A stretch of 9,656 nucleotides of DNA from JBDTCS01 sp039923455 (GCA_039923455.1 JBDTCS010000161.1:1-9656); one strand, 5' to 3'; positions 1-6,551 are shown, counted from the stretch's first letter. Notes: generated by a model from the sequence alone, not told the origin. Numbers and translations: made by a program.

Positions 1-283
1 CATTTTCCCAGTCCACATTTTTCAGAGTGAGGGAAAATGCGATCTTGGAAATATGCTGCATGATTTCCGCAAAATCATCGACCGCTTTATTCCCCGTCGG
101 ATGTTCTACGATCGTTGGCCAATAGCTCTCCATAAGTTGGTAAGTGATCCTACCATAGAGCAGAGTGCCGGCGTTACGTAATAGATTGTTGTAGTGTTCA
201 TGAATCTCATCATCTGGGACTCCGGCGGTGTGATCGCAATAACCGTCGAGGGTCATGTTAATTGCTGCAATTACTTTTCTCAT
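1..283 (-). CDS. Dihydrofolate reductase-like (RibD C-terminal family) protein, partial
   Basis: The frame begins at ATG 281-283 and stays open to the left edge, so about 94 N-terminal residues are visible and the C-terminus is missing. It begins MRKVIAAINMTLDGY, the first strand and loop typical of RibD_C/DHFR-like proteins (YyaP/YwjB type). Around residues 46-56 it has the family motif YGRITYQLMESYWP. The fold binds NAD(P)H and reduces pterin-like or other small heterocycles, but most such stand-alone proteins have no known substrate. It lies 79 bp downstream of moaE on the same strand, so it could share the moaE transcript. A link to pterin metabolism is only suggested by position. The ribosome binding site is weak (AAAAGAAC before the ATG). 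The family call is fairly sure; the substrate is unknown. Confidence 0.85.
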   Translation of the reverse strand, partial: MRKVIAAINMTLDGYCDHTAGVPDDEIHEHYNNLLRNAGTLLYGRITYQLMESYWPTIVEHPTGNKAVDDFAEIMQHISKIAFSLTLKNVDWEN

Positions 284-318
284 GTTAGTTCTTTTATCAA
301 GTGTCGATCTCTACAGGA

Positions 319-354
319 GTTGAGTTAGTCTGCTACCGCTAAAGTGTGCTCAAC
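319..354 (-). other. Hairpin between moaE and the DHFR-like gene
   Basis: GTTGAG (319-324) is complementary to CTCAAC (349-354), and TTAG (325-328) to CTAA (339-342). Together they give a two-part stem of 10 pairs with a six-base bulge (343-348) and a ten-base loop (329-338). On the minus strand no T-run follows the stem, so it is not a standard intrinsic terminator. It could protect the 3' end of the moaE message or separate expression of the two genes. Function is inferred only. Confidence 0.35.
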
Positions 355-362
355 AAAAATAT

Positions 363-761
363 TTATTCTTGATCTTTCGGAATCGGGTGCTTCCAGATCG
401 GGACGAGCTTTTTTAGTTTGTCAATAAATTCTGTCATTGCAGCAAATGCTTCTGCGCGGTGACTTGAGGTGATGCGGATATAAAGCGATGGAGCTCCGAC
501 CGGCACGAAACCGATGCGATGCACACAAAGCATGTCAAGCAGATCGTGATCGCCGATTGCTTTTTGTATGAGAAGCTGGAGTTGGTGTTCGGCCATATCC
601 CGAAACGCTTCGTAGTCAATGCCTTGAATTGCACTGCCTGCTTCATCTTCACGAACGACTCCGAAAAATTCTACGATCGCACCGGCGTTATGCGGTGGAC
701 TCTTGACAGCGTATTGCTCGCGATTGATCGGCGTCAGAACGATCTCGATCTGTGTGCTCAT
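363..761 (-). CDS. moaE: Molybdopterin synthase catalytic subunit MoaE
   Basis: MoaE is the large subunit of molybdopterin synthase. In the cytoplasm it converts cyclic pyranopterin monophosphate to molybdopterin, using the thiocarboxylated C-terminus of MoaD as sulfur donor. At 132 aa it is slightly shorter than typical MoaE (about 140-150). Visible family motifs are GAIVEFFGVVR (27-37), the HRIG segment (81-84), the SSHRAEAF segment (99-106) and the C-terminal KKLVPIWK block (117-124). K117 and K124 have the seven-residue spacing of the two active-site lysines of E. coli MoaE (K119, K126). Start is ATG 759-761, three bases after the moaD stop. A strong Shine-Dalgarno (GGGAGG) lies inside the last moaD codons, so translation of the two subunits is probably coupled. 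The short tail after WK is the only oddity. Confidence 0.96.
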   Translation of the reverse strand: MSTQIEIVLTPINREQYAVKSPPHNAGAIVEFFGVVREDEAGSAIQGIDYEAFRDMAEHQLQLLIQKAIGDHDLLDMLCVHRIGFVPVGAPSLYIRITSSHRAEAFAAMTEFIDKLKKLVPIWKHPIPKDQE

Positions 762-776
762 AACTCAGCCTCCCTG
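759..776 (-). promoter_or_regulatory. moaE ribosome binding site inside moaD Gly-Gly codons
   Basis: On the minus strand the end of moaD reads CAG GGA GGC TGA, then GTT and the moaE ATG. The GGGAGG Shine-Dalgarno overlaps the Gln-Gly-Gly codons of moaD and sits seven bases before the start. It is the best ribosome binding site in this leftward operon and explains the moaE start choice. Confidence 0.8.
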
Positions 777-1010
777 CACCGGAGGAATGAAAGAGATCAC
801 GTTGCCCGCTTCGAGCACTGTGTCGTGCGAAACATAATCGAGTCCGACAGCGAACAAGCTCGAAGTGCGCAACACTTTGAGCGCCGGAACATCTTGAAAA
901 AGTTGTTCGAGCGCGATGGAAAGTGTTGTACCACTCGGCAACTCCAGCTCGCGTTCACTCGCACCGGCGAGGTCTCTGCTCATTGCGTAAAACCGCACGG
1001 ATACCTTCAT
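765..1010 (-). CDS. moaD: Molybdopterin synthase sulfur carrier subunit MoaD
   Basis: MoaD is the small ubiquitin-like subunit of molybdopterin synthase. Its C-terminal Gly-Gly is adenylated by MoeB, then converted to a thiocarboxylate that donates sulfur to the pterin in MoaE. The 81-aa length is normal. It opens with a beta strand (MKVSVRFYAMSRDLAG), has the hydrophobic ubiquitin-fold pattern, and ends FIPPVQGG, the expected C-terminus with a free GG. It sits between moeB (12 bp upstream) and moaE (3 bp downstream). No Shine-Dalgarno is visible before its ATG (1008-1010), so it may depend on ribosomes finishing moeB. The last codons double as the moaE ribosome binding site. Confidence 0.96.
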   Translation of the reverse strand: MKVSVRFYAMSRDLAGASERELELPSGTTLSIALEQLFQDVPALKVLRTSSLFAVGLDYVSHDTVLEAGNVISFIPPVQGG

Positions 1011-1022
1011 GCTAATAATATA

Positions 1023-2162
1023 CTAGTATTTTGCAACTGTCGGATCGATTGCGTCGCTCCACGCCGCAGTTCCACCTTTAAGACTGAGCGGGTTTGTAAA
1101 TCCCGCGCTCTGCAAAAGCGCTTGCACGCGAAGCGACCGTATGCCAAGATGGCAATAGACGATGATAGGTTTATCGTGAGGTAATTCGTTCAACCGACTT
1201 GCAACTTCACCGGTCGGAATTAGCGTGCCACCGATCGACGCGATCTCTCGCTCGAAAGGCTCACGGACGTCGAGCAAAAAATGATCTTCACTGCGAGCAC
1301 GCATTGCGCTATAATCTTGAACCGATATCTCAGGGTTGTTCGTCAAGTCGCGTTCTCCACAAAATGCTCGATAGTCAATGAGCTGATGAATTGCGGGATT
1401 GTTACCACAAACAACGCAAGAAATATTTCGTTGAATGCGAATCCTTCGCGAATCCATTCGAAGTGCATCGAAGAGCAAAAGCGCACCAATAAGTGGCTCG
1501 CCAACTCCAAGAATAATTTTGAGCACTTCCGTCCCTTGCATCAACCCAATGATTCCGGGTAAGACACCAAGGACGCCACCAGCAGCACATGACGGAATCA
1601 GATCAGCTGTCGGTGGAATCGGATAGAGGCACCGATAACACGGTCCGGTGGATTTGCCGCTACTATCCCGCGCACCAAACACGCTAACTTGTCCGTCAAA
1701 CTTAAACACAGAACCATACACATTCGGAATTCCTGTGAGCACACACGCATCGTTTATCAGATAGCGACTCGGGAAATTATCAGTTGCATCGGCAACAACA
1801 TCATATTCGCGAAATATCTCAAGCGCATTCGAACTGTCGAGCCGAGTTGTATGAAGTCGAATATTGCAGTTCGGATTCAGATCGAATAACTTCTCTCGCG
1901 CGATATCTAGTTTGGATTTTCCGATTGAGTCCGTTCCAAAAAGGACCTGACGATGAAGATTCGAGAGTTCTATGTTGGTGTCATCGACTAGTCCAAGCGT
2001 CCCAACTCCGGCAGCTGCAAGGTAGAGTGCGAGCGGTGTACCAAGTCCGCCCATGCCAACAATAAGCACGCGAGCTTGCTTCAACTTCTCTTGGCCAGCT
2101 TGACCAAGTTCGGGAAGCAGCAATTGCCTCGAATATCGTTGGAGTTCTTCGTCAGTCAGCAC
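1023..2162 (-). CDS. moeB: MoeB-type MoaD adenylyltransferase with C-terminal rhodanese domain
   Basis: This 379-aa protein joins an E1-like adenylyltransferase (about 1-255) to a rhodanese domain (about 275-379), like eukaryotic MOCS3 and many bacterial MoeB/ThiF-rhodanese fusions. It should activate the C-terminal glycine of MoaD with ATP and then supply sulfur as a persulfide. Visible in domain one are the nucleotide loop GMGGLG (36-41), D60, the N68/R71 pair, K84, the ATDNF motif with D128, zinc cysteines C175/C178 and C249/C252, and a conserved C192 region. The rhodanese loop is CHLGIR (C337-R342), with the catalytic Cys present. The start is GTG (2160-2162). An in-frame TAG lies about 27 bases further upstream with no ATG between, so no longer ATG start is possible. 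There is no clear Shine-Dalgarno. It is the first gene of moeB-moaD-moaE. A ThiS/ThiF role is less likely given the neighbours. Confidence 0.93.
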   Translation of the reverse strand: MLTDEELQRYSRQLLLPELGQAGQEKLKQARVLIVGMGGLGTPLALYLAAAGVGTLGLVDDTNIELSNLHRQVLFGTDSIGKSKLDIAREKLFDLNPNCNIRLHTTRLDSSNALEIFREYDVVADATDNFPSRYLINDACVLTGIPNVYGSVFKFDGQVSVFGARDSSGKSTGPCYRCLYPIPPTADLIPSCAAGGVLGVLPGIIGLMQGTEVLKIILGVGEPLIGALLLFDALRMDSRRIRIQRNISCVVCGNNPAIHQLIDYRAFCGERDLTNNPEISVQDYSAMRARSEDHFLLDVREPFEREIASIGGTLIPTGEVASRLNELPHDKPIIVYCHLGIRSLRVQALLQSAGFTNPLSLKGGTAAWSDAIDPTVAKY

Positions 2163-2197
2163 AGGCGTCGTGTTGTGTGTTGTGGTCTATCTTCCAT
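2156..2197 (-). other. Possible 13-codon upstream open frame overlapping the moeB start
   Basis: In the moeB leader, an ATG (2195-2197) opens a frame of 13 residues, MEDRPQHTTRRLC, whose TGA (2156-2158) overlaps the second moeB codon region. It could pass ribosomes to the moeB GTG, which lacks its own Shine-Dalgarno. The frame itself also has no clear ribosome binding site and may be chance. Confidence 0.2.
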
Positions 2198-2205
2198 AAA
2201 AGATT

Positions 2206-2240
2206 CGCGGGAAGCCTCGCGTTCCCCGTACCTCGGGAGA
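2206..2240 (-). promoter_or_regulatory. Alternative hairpins in the moeB leader
   Basis: Two mutually exclusive stems can form. In one, CGGGAA (2208-2213) pairs with TTCCCCG (2222-2228, one C bulged). In the other, TCCC (2223-2226) pairs with GGGA (2235-2238), which frees CGCG (2206-2209) to pair with CGCG (2218-2221). If moeB transcription starts near 2288, as the strong minus-strand promoter suggests, both lie inside the moeB 5' leader. I could not match them to a known riboswitch, including the Moco motif. Confidence 0.35.
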
Positions 2241-2260
2241 CAATTACACGACGAGCGTTG

Positions 2261-2289
2261 TTGACATGCTGAGTAATAAAAAATAAGAC
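2261..2289 (+). promoter_or_regulatory. Possible promoter for the moaA operon
   Basis: A perfect TTGACA lies at 2261-2266. The best -10 at 17-bp spacing is TAAGAC (2284-2289), only three of six matches to TATAAT. If used, transcription would start only about 10 bases before the moaA ATG. No Shine-Dalgarno precedes that ATG, which would agree with a very short leader. Confidence 0.3.
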
Positions 2290-2294
2290 TGACA

Positions 2295-2324
2295 ATTATA
2301 GATCATGCTCGCCGACAGTTTCAA
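2295..2324 (-). promoter_or_regulatory. Probable promoter for the moeB-moaD-moaE operon
   Basis: Read on the minus strand, TTGAAA (2319-2324) and a perfect TATAAT (2295-2300) are separated by 18 bp, a strong housekeeping-sigma promoter. Its -35 lies within the first codons of moaA and its -10 just before the moaA ATG. Predicted start is near 2288, giving a leader of about 125 bases before the moeB GTG. Confidence 0.5.
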
Positions 2325-3357
2325 TCGCATTCATGATTATCTTCGCATCTCGGTAACCGAGCGGTGCAATCTGCGCTGCTCGTACTGCATGCCGGAGCAT
2401 GGTGTCGAGTTGAAGCCGAAAGAGACGCTGCTTACCTTCGAAGAGATCGCGCAACTCGCGAGCGTGTTTGTGAAGCTCGGCGTTCGCAAAATCCGATTGA
2501 CGGGTGGTGAGCCGCTTGTGCGAAAAAATTTGGAAGAGCTGTGTGCCATGCTCAGTACGCTGCCGGGTTTGGATGAACTCGCGCTCTCAACGAATGGCCT
2601 GCTGCTCGAAGAGAAACTTCCGCAGCTTTGGAACTCCGGAGTTCGGCAATTGAATATCAGTCTCGACACATTGCAATCCGATCGCTTCGAACGCTTGACC
2701 AGGCGTGCGAATTTCGCTGAAGTGATTGCTGCGATACGAGCTGCTGCTGCGTTTCAATCTTCGAACAATCGTGGTGGATTCGAATCGATTAAGCTTAATG
2801 CAGTTGTGATTCGCGGTACCAACGATGATGAGTTAATCGACTTTGTGCGATTTGTTGAAGAGTTGAACCAAATCGCGAAGATCGCGGCAAGTACTGCGCA
2901 ATCCGCTGCGCCAATGATCGAGATGCGCTTCATCGAATTCATGCCGTTTCGAAGTAATGGATGGGCAGCGAATGAATGTGTGCCATACAGCGAGATGCTT
3001 CAGACACTCGAATCGGTTTATCATCTCGATGCCGCTGAGCATGGGTCAGGTGTTGCAGGGCCGGCGAAAAGTTTTGTCATTCGCGAAACGGGTGCACGCG
3101 TGGGATTCATAACAAGCATCTCCGAACACTTTTGTGGAGACTGCAATCGACTCCGACTCACCGCCGATGGAAGTATGCGCGTTTGCCTTTTTGGCACCGA
3201 TACGATTAGCTTGCGAGATATGCTGCGAAGTGGTGCATCGGAATCTGATATGGAAGCAGCAATTCGCCGAACACTCTATCAAAAATGGGAGAAACATCCC
3301 GAGCCCGAACAACTCATTCAGATCAATGACCGCGAGATGGTTATGATCGGCGGCTAA
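2305..3357 (+). CDS. moaA: GTP 3',8-cyclase MoaA
   Basis: MoaA is a radical SAM enzyme that performs the first Moco step, cyclising GTP to 3',8-cyclo-GTP in the cytoplasm. The N-terminal 4Fe-4S cluster motif is CNLRCSYC (C21, C25, C28). A SAM-binding GGEP follows at 67-70. The C-terminal second cluster has C277, C280 and C294 in the CxxCx13C arrangement that holds the substrate. The protein ends in the conserved Gly-Gly that is needed for catalysis in the family. At 350 aa it is slightly longer than usual (about 320-340). Much of the excess appears to be an Ala/Ser-rich insertion around residues 188-204, just before the EMRFIEFMPF strand. The ATG at 2305 places the first motif normally. It starts the rightward operon, with the moaC-moaB fusion 16 bp downstream. 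Confidence 0.97.
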   Translation: MLADSFNRIHDYLRISVTERCNLRCSYCMPEHGVELKPKETLLTFEEIAQLASVFVKLGVRKIRLTGGEPLVRKNLEELCAMLSTLPGLDELALSTNGLLLEEKLPQLWNSGVRQLNISLDTLQSDRFERLTRRANFAEVIAAIRAAAAFQSSNNRGGFESIKLNAVVIRGTNDDELIDFVRFVEELNQIAKIAASTAQSAAPMIEMRFIEFMPFRSNGWAANECVPYSEMLQTLESVYHLDAAEHGSGVAGPAKSFVIRETGARVGFITSISEHFCGDCNRLRLTADGSMRVCLFGTDTISLRDMLRSGASESDMEAAIRRTLYQKWEKHPEPEQLIQINDREMVMIGG

Positions 3358-3373
3358 ACGAAACGCGAAACGT

Positions 3374-4315
3374 ATGATCGACGTATCCAAAAAAACGAAC
3401 TCTCTCCGAACCGCGATTGCGAGTGCGCGGATCGAGATGTCTGCCGAGACTGTGCAGGTCATCAAAGATGGGCGCGTACCGAAAGGTGATATCTTCACGG
3501 TCGCGAAAGTCGCTGCAACCCAAGCCGCGAAGAACACGCATAGTCTGATTCCATATTGCCATTCGATGCCTATCGATTATGTTGGCGTGACGTTCACGAC
3601 CGGTGAGAATTTCGTTGACATTCGCACGGAAGTAAAAGCTGTGTGGAAGACCGGCGTGGAGATGGAAGCGATCACGGCCGCTGCGGTTGCTGCGCTGACG
3701 ATCTATGATATGCTGAAGATGATCGATGACACCGTTGTGATTCGAGATGTGCAACTGATTGCGAAAACAGGTGGCAAGTCGGATTTTCGCGAGCAGCTCA
3801 CGCAAGCTCCTCGTGCGGCGGTGCTCGTACTTTCTGATTCGGTGGCAGCCGGCACCAAGCAGGATATCTCCGGTAAGTTGATCGAACAGCGATTGCAATC
3901 AGAAGGGATAGACGTCATCGAGTATTGTATTATCGCCGATGATCGTGAGACGATCGCATCCAAGCTTCGAAGTTTTGCTGATGACTTGAAGGTAGATCTC
4001 GTGCTTACAACAGGTGGGACCGGATTTAGTCCGCGTGATGCAACACCGGAAGCAATGGGTGAGGTAATCGAAAAGGAAATTCCAGGAATCGCCGAAGCGA
4101 TGCGAAGTTATGGCTTGGCTCGCACCCCGTATGCGATGCTCTCTCGTGCGATGGCAGGTCAGCGAGGAAATACGATCATTGTGAATCTTCCCGGTTCACG
4201 TCGAGGTGTTTCGGAGTCACTTGATGCTCTCTTCCCGGCGTTGTTGCATGCATTCAAGATGGTGCAGGGTGGCAATCACAATGAGTCAGAGAACCGAGAT
4301 CATAAAGCAAAGTAA
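3374..4315 (+). CDS. moaCB: Bifunctional MoaC-MoaB fusion (cyclic pyranopterin monophosphate synthase / molybdopterin adenylyltransferase-like)
   Basis: Residues 1-137 are MoaC, which converts the MoaA product to cyclic pyranopterin monophosphate. They show MIDVSKK (1-7), KGDIF (37-41), the IPYCH block (59-63), KTGVEMEA (92-99), YDMLK with D112 and K115 (matching E. coli D128/K131) and KTGGKS (131-136). Residues about 146-300 are a MoaB/MogA domain, which adenylates molybdopterin before metal insertion. They show LSDS (153-156), TTGGTG (212-217), RDATPEA (221-227) and NLPGSRRGV (271-279). The linker is short (about 138-146). Both active-site sets look intact, so both activities are likely. 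The MoaC part begins directly at MIDVS, about 15 residues shorter than E. coli MoaC. It lies between moaA and moeA, where separate moaC and moaB/mogA genes would be expected. Such fusions are known. Confidence 0.95.
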   Translation: MIDVSKKTNSLRTAIASARIEMSAETVQVIKDGRVPKGDIFTVAKVAATQAAKNTHSLIPYCHSMPIDYVGVTFTTGENFVDIRTEVKAVWKTGVEMEAITAAAVAALTIYDMLKMIDDTVVIRDVQLIAKTGGKSDFREQLTQAPRAAVLVLSDSVAAGTKQDISGKLIEQRLQSEGIDVIEYCIIADDRETIASKLRSFADDLKVDLVLTTGGTGFSPRDATPEAMGEVIEKEIPGIAEAMRSYGLARTPYAMLSRAMAGQRGNTIIVNLPGSRRGVSESLDALFPALLHAFKMVQGGNHNESENRDHKAK

Positions 4316-4335
4316 CAATAGCAAGAGTAAAAATC

Positions 4336-5553
4336 GTGATCGACGTCGCAACAGCGCACGAACTTATTGCGAAGCACATTCAGCGAAACCGGATTGTCGA
4401 GTCATCGCTGATGGATGGACTCGGACTTGTACTTGCGCAAGTGGTGAAGTCGAAGGCCCCCAGTCCACGGTTTGATGCTTCTTCCGTCGATGGCTATGGT
4501 GTCTCGTTCAAAGATTTCACATCGAGTGCTTCGCGTGTGTCACTGCCGATCTCCAGAATCATTCAAGCTGGCGACACCACTAATCAGCGCATGAGGCCCG
4601 GCTCAGCGGTTCGAATATTTACCGGCGCGAAAGTCCCGAGTGGAGTGGATGCAATCGTGATGCAAGAGAATGTAGTTCTCGAGGCTGGTATCGCACATTT
4701 TTCAAATGCTCCGAGGACTGGTGCGAACATTCGGCGACAAGGTGACGAGTTTGCTCGAGGAGTTATCATTTTTGAAAAAGGTGTACTCATAACGCCCGCA
4801 GTACTCAGTACACTCGCGACACTAGGCTTTGCTTCGATCAAAGTGTACGCAAGCGCAACAGCAACAATCGTCTGCACGGGCAACGAACTTCGTGCCCCGG
4901 GTGAAAAGCTGAAACTCGGGGAGATATACGATGCCAATTCATTTGCATTGCGAGGCGCGTTAAAGGTGCTCGGGATCGAGCAAGTGAAAGTACGGCACGT
5001 GAAAGATACAATTAATAGTGTGACGAGTGCACTTAAGAAATCTTTGGAAGAGTCGGAGTTTGTGATTGTCACAGGTGGAGTTTCGGTAGGCGATCACGAT
5101 CATGTCCGCGAAGCACTTGAGTCATTGCACGTGCAAGAAATATTTTGGCGAGTTAAGCTGAAGCCCGGTAAGCCGCTCTACTTCGGCAAGCGTGGAGCCT
5201 GCTATGTTTTTGGCTTGCCGGGGAATCCCGTATCTGTGCTTGTTACATTTCAGTTGTTCGTTCGAGAAGCGTTGATGCGCAGCACGGGCGTTGACCGTGC
5301 CGATCGGTCACGCATGGCAACGCTCGGATCTTCTCTACACAAGCGGCCGGGAAGAACCGAATATGTTCGAGGCCAAGTGTCAGTGATTCCAAATCAACCT
5401 GATCTCGTCACGCCAATCAAAGAACGTGAATCGCACATGACAAGTGGAATGTCTTGGGCCGATTGTCTAATCGAATTTCCTGAGCAAGCCGAGACACTTT
5501 CGGCAGGCGATCAGGTTCGAGTGATTCCAATCGAGTGGAGTGTGTTTGAATGA
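4336..5553 (+). CDS. moeA: Molybdopterin molybdenumtransferase MoeA
   Basis: MoeA inserts molybdate into adenylylated molybdopterin, releasing AMP and completing Moco. The 405-aa length is normal for the family. Visible motifs are VDGYG with D52, the FTGA loop with T96, PSGVDAIVMQE (101-111), TGNEL with E184, IVTGGVSVGDHDH (244-256), KLKPGKP (274-280) and GLPGNPVS (293-300). These correspond to E. coli residues D59, T100, E188, the TGGxSxGD loop and the Lys-rich loop. Residues from about 318 form the small C-terminal domain. The start is GTG at 4336, 20 bp after moaCB; an AAGAG eight bases upstream is a weak ribosome site. The stop overlaps the permease start (ATGA, 5550-5553). All catalytic landmarks appear intact. 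Confidence 0.96.
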   Translation: MIDVATAHELIAKHIQRNRIVESSLMDGLGLVLAQVVKSKAPSPRFDASSVDGYGVSFKDFTSSASRVSLPISRIIQAGDTTNQRMRPGSAVRIFTGAKVPSGVDAIVMQENVVLEAGIAHFSNAPRTGANIRRQGDEFARGVIIFEKGVLITPAVLSTLATLGFASIKVYASATATIVCTGNELRAPGEKLKLGEIYDANSFALRGALKVLGIEQVKVRHVKDTINSVTSALKKSLEESEFVIVTGGVSVGDHDHVREALESLHVQEIFWRVKLKPGKPLYFGKRGACYVFGLPGNPVSVLVTFQLFVREALMRSTGVDRADRSRMATLGSSLHKRPGRTEYVRGQVSVIPNQPDLVTPIKERESHMTSGMSWADCLIEFPEQAETLSAGDQVRVIPIEWSVFE

Positions 5554-6299
5554 TGAGTGAAAACCTATTGATGGCCGTCCCACTCTTGTTCATCGTTGCT
5601 GCGCTGTACTCGAGCGTTGGGCACGGCGGCGCATCAGGGTATCTCGCGGTGTTTTCGTTAATCGGAGTGACGATGGCTCCGCTGGTGCCGGTTGTTTTGT
5701 CGCTGAATATTCTTGTCGCGTCGATCAGCTTTCTTCACTTTCGCAAGCCGGGCAATTTCTCGTTTGCACGACTCTTACCATTTATCATCACATCAATCCC
5801 CGCAGCCTACGTAGGTGGAATGTGGAAACTCTCGGGGACTGCGTTCTCGGTGGTATTGGGAGTTGCTCTACTCTCTGCAGGTCTTCGGATGTTCGTGGTT
5901 TCACCGAAGCTACGTTCGATTCCACTCGAAGGATGGCCGCTCTGGCGAGTTGCACTTCCCATCGGACTCGTGCTCGGTCTCGTATCGGGTATGATTGGAA
6001 TTGGTGGCGGCGTTTTCTTGAGTCCGATAATCATCTTCCTCGGTTTAACAGATACGAAGGGGAGTGCCGCGATGAGCAGCGCATTCATCGTGCTTAACTC
6101 GATCAGCGGATTAGTCGCTAAGGCTCCACACATTGCTATCGACCCAATGATCTTTGGCGCATTTCTACTTGCGGGAGTTTGCGGAGCATTGCTCGGAAGC
6201 AACTGGGGTGCGTTCAAATCCCAAGCACGAAATCTTCGGTTCGCGCTTGGGTGTGTTCTCATCTTTGCGAGTGTGAAGTTGCTTGCCGCGGCATTGTAA
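5550..6299 (+). CDS. TauE/SafE (TSUP) family inner-membrane permease
   Basis: This 249-aa protein is very hydrophobic, with about eight predicted membrane segments in two homologous halves. Each half carries the TSUP signature: VGHGGASGYLAVF (23-35) and SGMIGIGGGVFLSP (146-159). The family exports or imports sulfur-containing or organic anions such as sulfite, sulfoacetate or taurine-related compounds. Its ATG overlaps the moeA stop by four bases, with GGAG nine bases upstream (a second in-frame ATG at 5553 is also possible), so it is translationally coupled to moeA. The placement suggests a substrate tied to Moco use, such as an oxyanion of sulfur handled by a molybdoenzyme, or less likely molybdate. 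Substrate and direction cannot be read from the sequence. Confidence 0.88.
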   Translation: MMSENLLMAVPLLFIVAALYSSVGHGGASGYLAVFSLIGVTMAPLVPVVLSLNILVASISFLHFRKPGNFSFARLLPFIITSIPAAYVGGMWKLSGTAFSVVLGVALLSAGLRMFVVSPKLRSIPLEGWPLWRVALPIGLVLGLVSGMIGIGGGVFLSPIIIFLGLTDTKGSAAMSSAFIVLNSISGLVAKAPHIAIDPMIFGAFLLAGVCGALLGSNWGAFKSQARNLRFALGCVLIFASVKLLAAAL

Positions 6300-6301
6300 C
6301 G

Positions 6302-6327
6302 CGGGTGATCTACCCGAGAATTTCTTT
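6302..6327 (+). terminator. Possible intrinsic terminator after the moaA operon
   Basis: CGGGT (6302-6306) pairs perfectly with ACCCG (6312-6316) around a five-base loop. A T-rich stretch (TTTCTTT, 6321-6327) follows after a short gap. It begins three bases after the permease stop. The stem is only five pairs and the T-run is interrupted, so it may be a weak terminator. Confidence 0.5.
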
Positions 6328-6522
6328 ACCAGTCTACCTTGTGCGATAATCCGCTCACTCATTACCTGTTGTCACGACTAATCCGCAAGGTGAATGCTGC
6401 GTTTTGGTATAGTATGAGTTTCTAATAGTCCAACTTTCCTACGACCCAGGGACTACCCAGCGGTTCCTTTCCAATTTCTTTCCACATTTTTAGAAATAAA
6501 TGAGAATAGTTGAGCAAAGGAT

Positions 6523-6551
6523 TTGCACAATGAAGAAAGATTTGCTATTTT
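6523..6551 (+). promoter_or_regulatory. Candidate promoter upstream of the secreted-protein gene
   Basis: TTGCAC (6523-6528) and TATTTT (6546-6551) are separated by exactly 17 bp. The same place also resembles the Bacteroidota pattern, TTTG (6522-6525) about 20 bases before TATTTTG, but one T short of TAnnTTTG. GATTTGC is repeated at 6520 and 6539. Matches are partial, so this is tentative. Confidence 0.25.

Noticed and set aside
519..1184. Long plus-strand open frame (221 codons) antisense to moaE, moaD and the end of moeB.
   Set aside because: It overlies well-supported genes on the other strand, has the composition of an antisense shadow (Arg/His/Cys-rich) and no recognisable domain.
2163..2304. 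Known Moco riboswitch in front of moaA.
   Set aside because: The stems seen are too short and lie upstream of the likely moaA promoter; I could not match the Moco consensus by eye.
3341..3898. Minus-strand open frame (185 codons) within the moaC-moaB fusion.
   Set aside because: Antisense to a clear fusion enzyme, rich in Arg and His, no motif.
6369..6413. Promoter from TTGTCA (6369) and TATAGT (6408).
   Set aside because: The spacing is 33 bp, far outside the 16-18 bp range.
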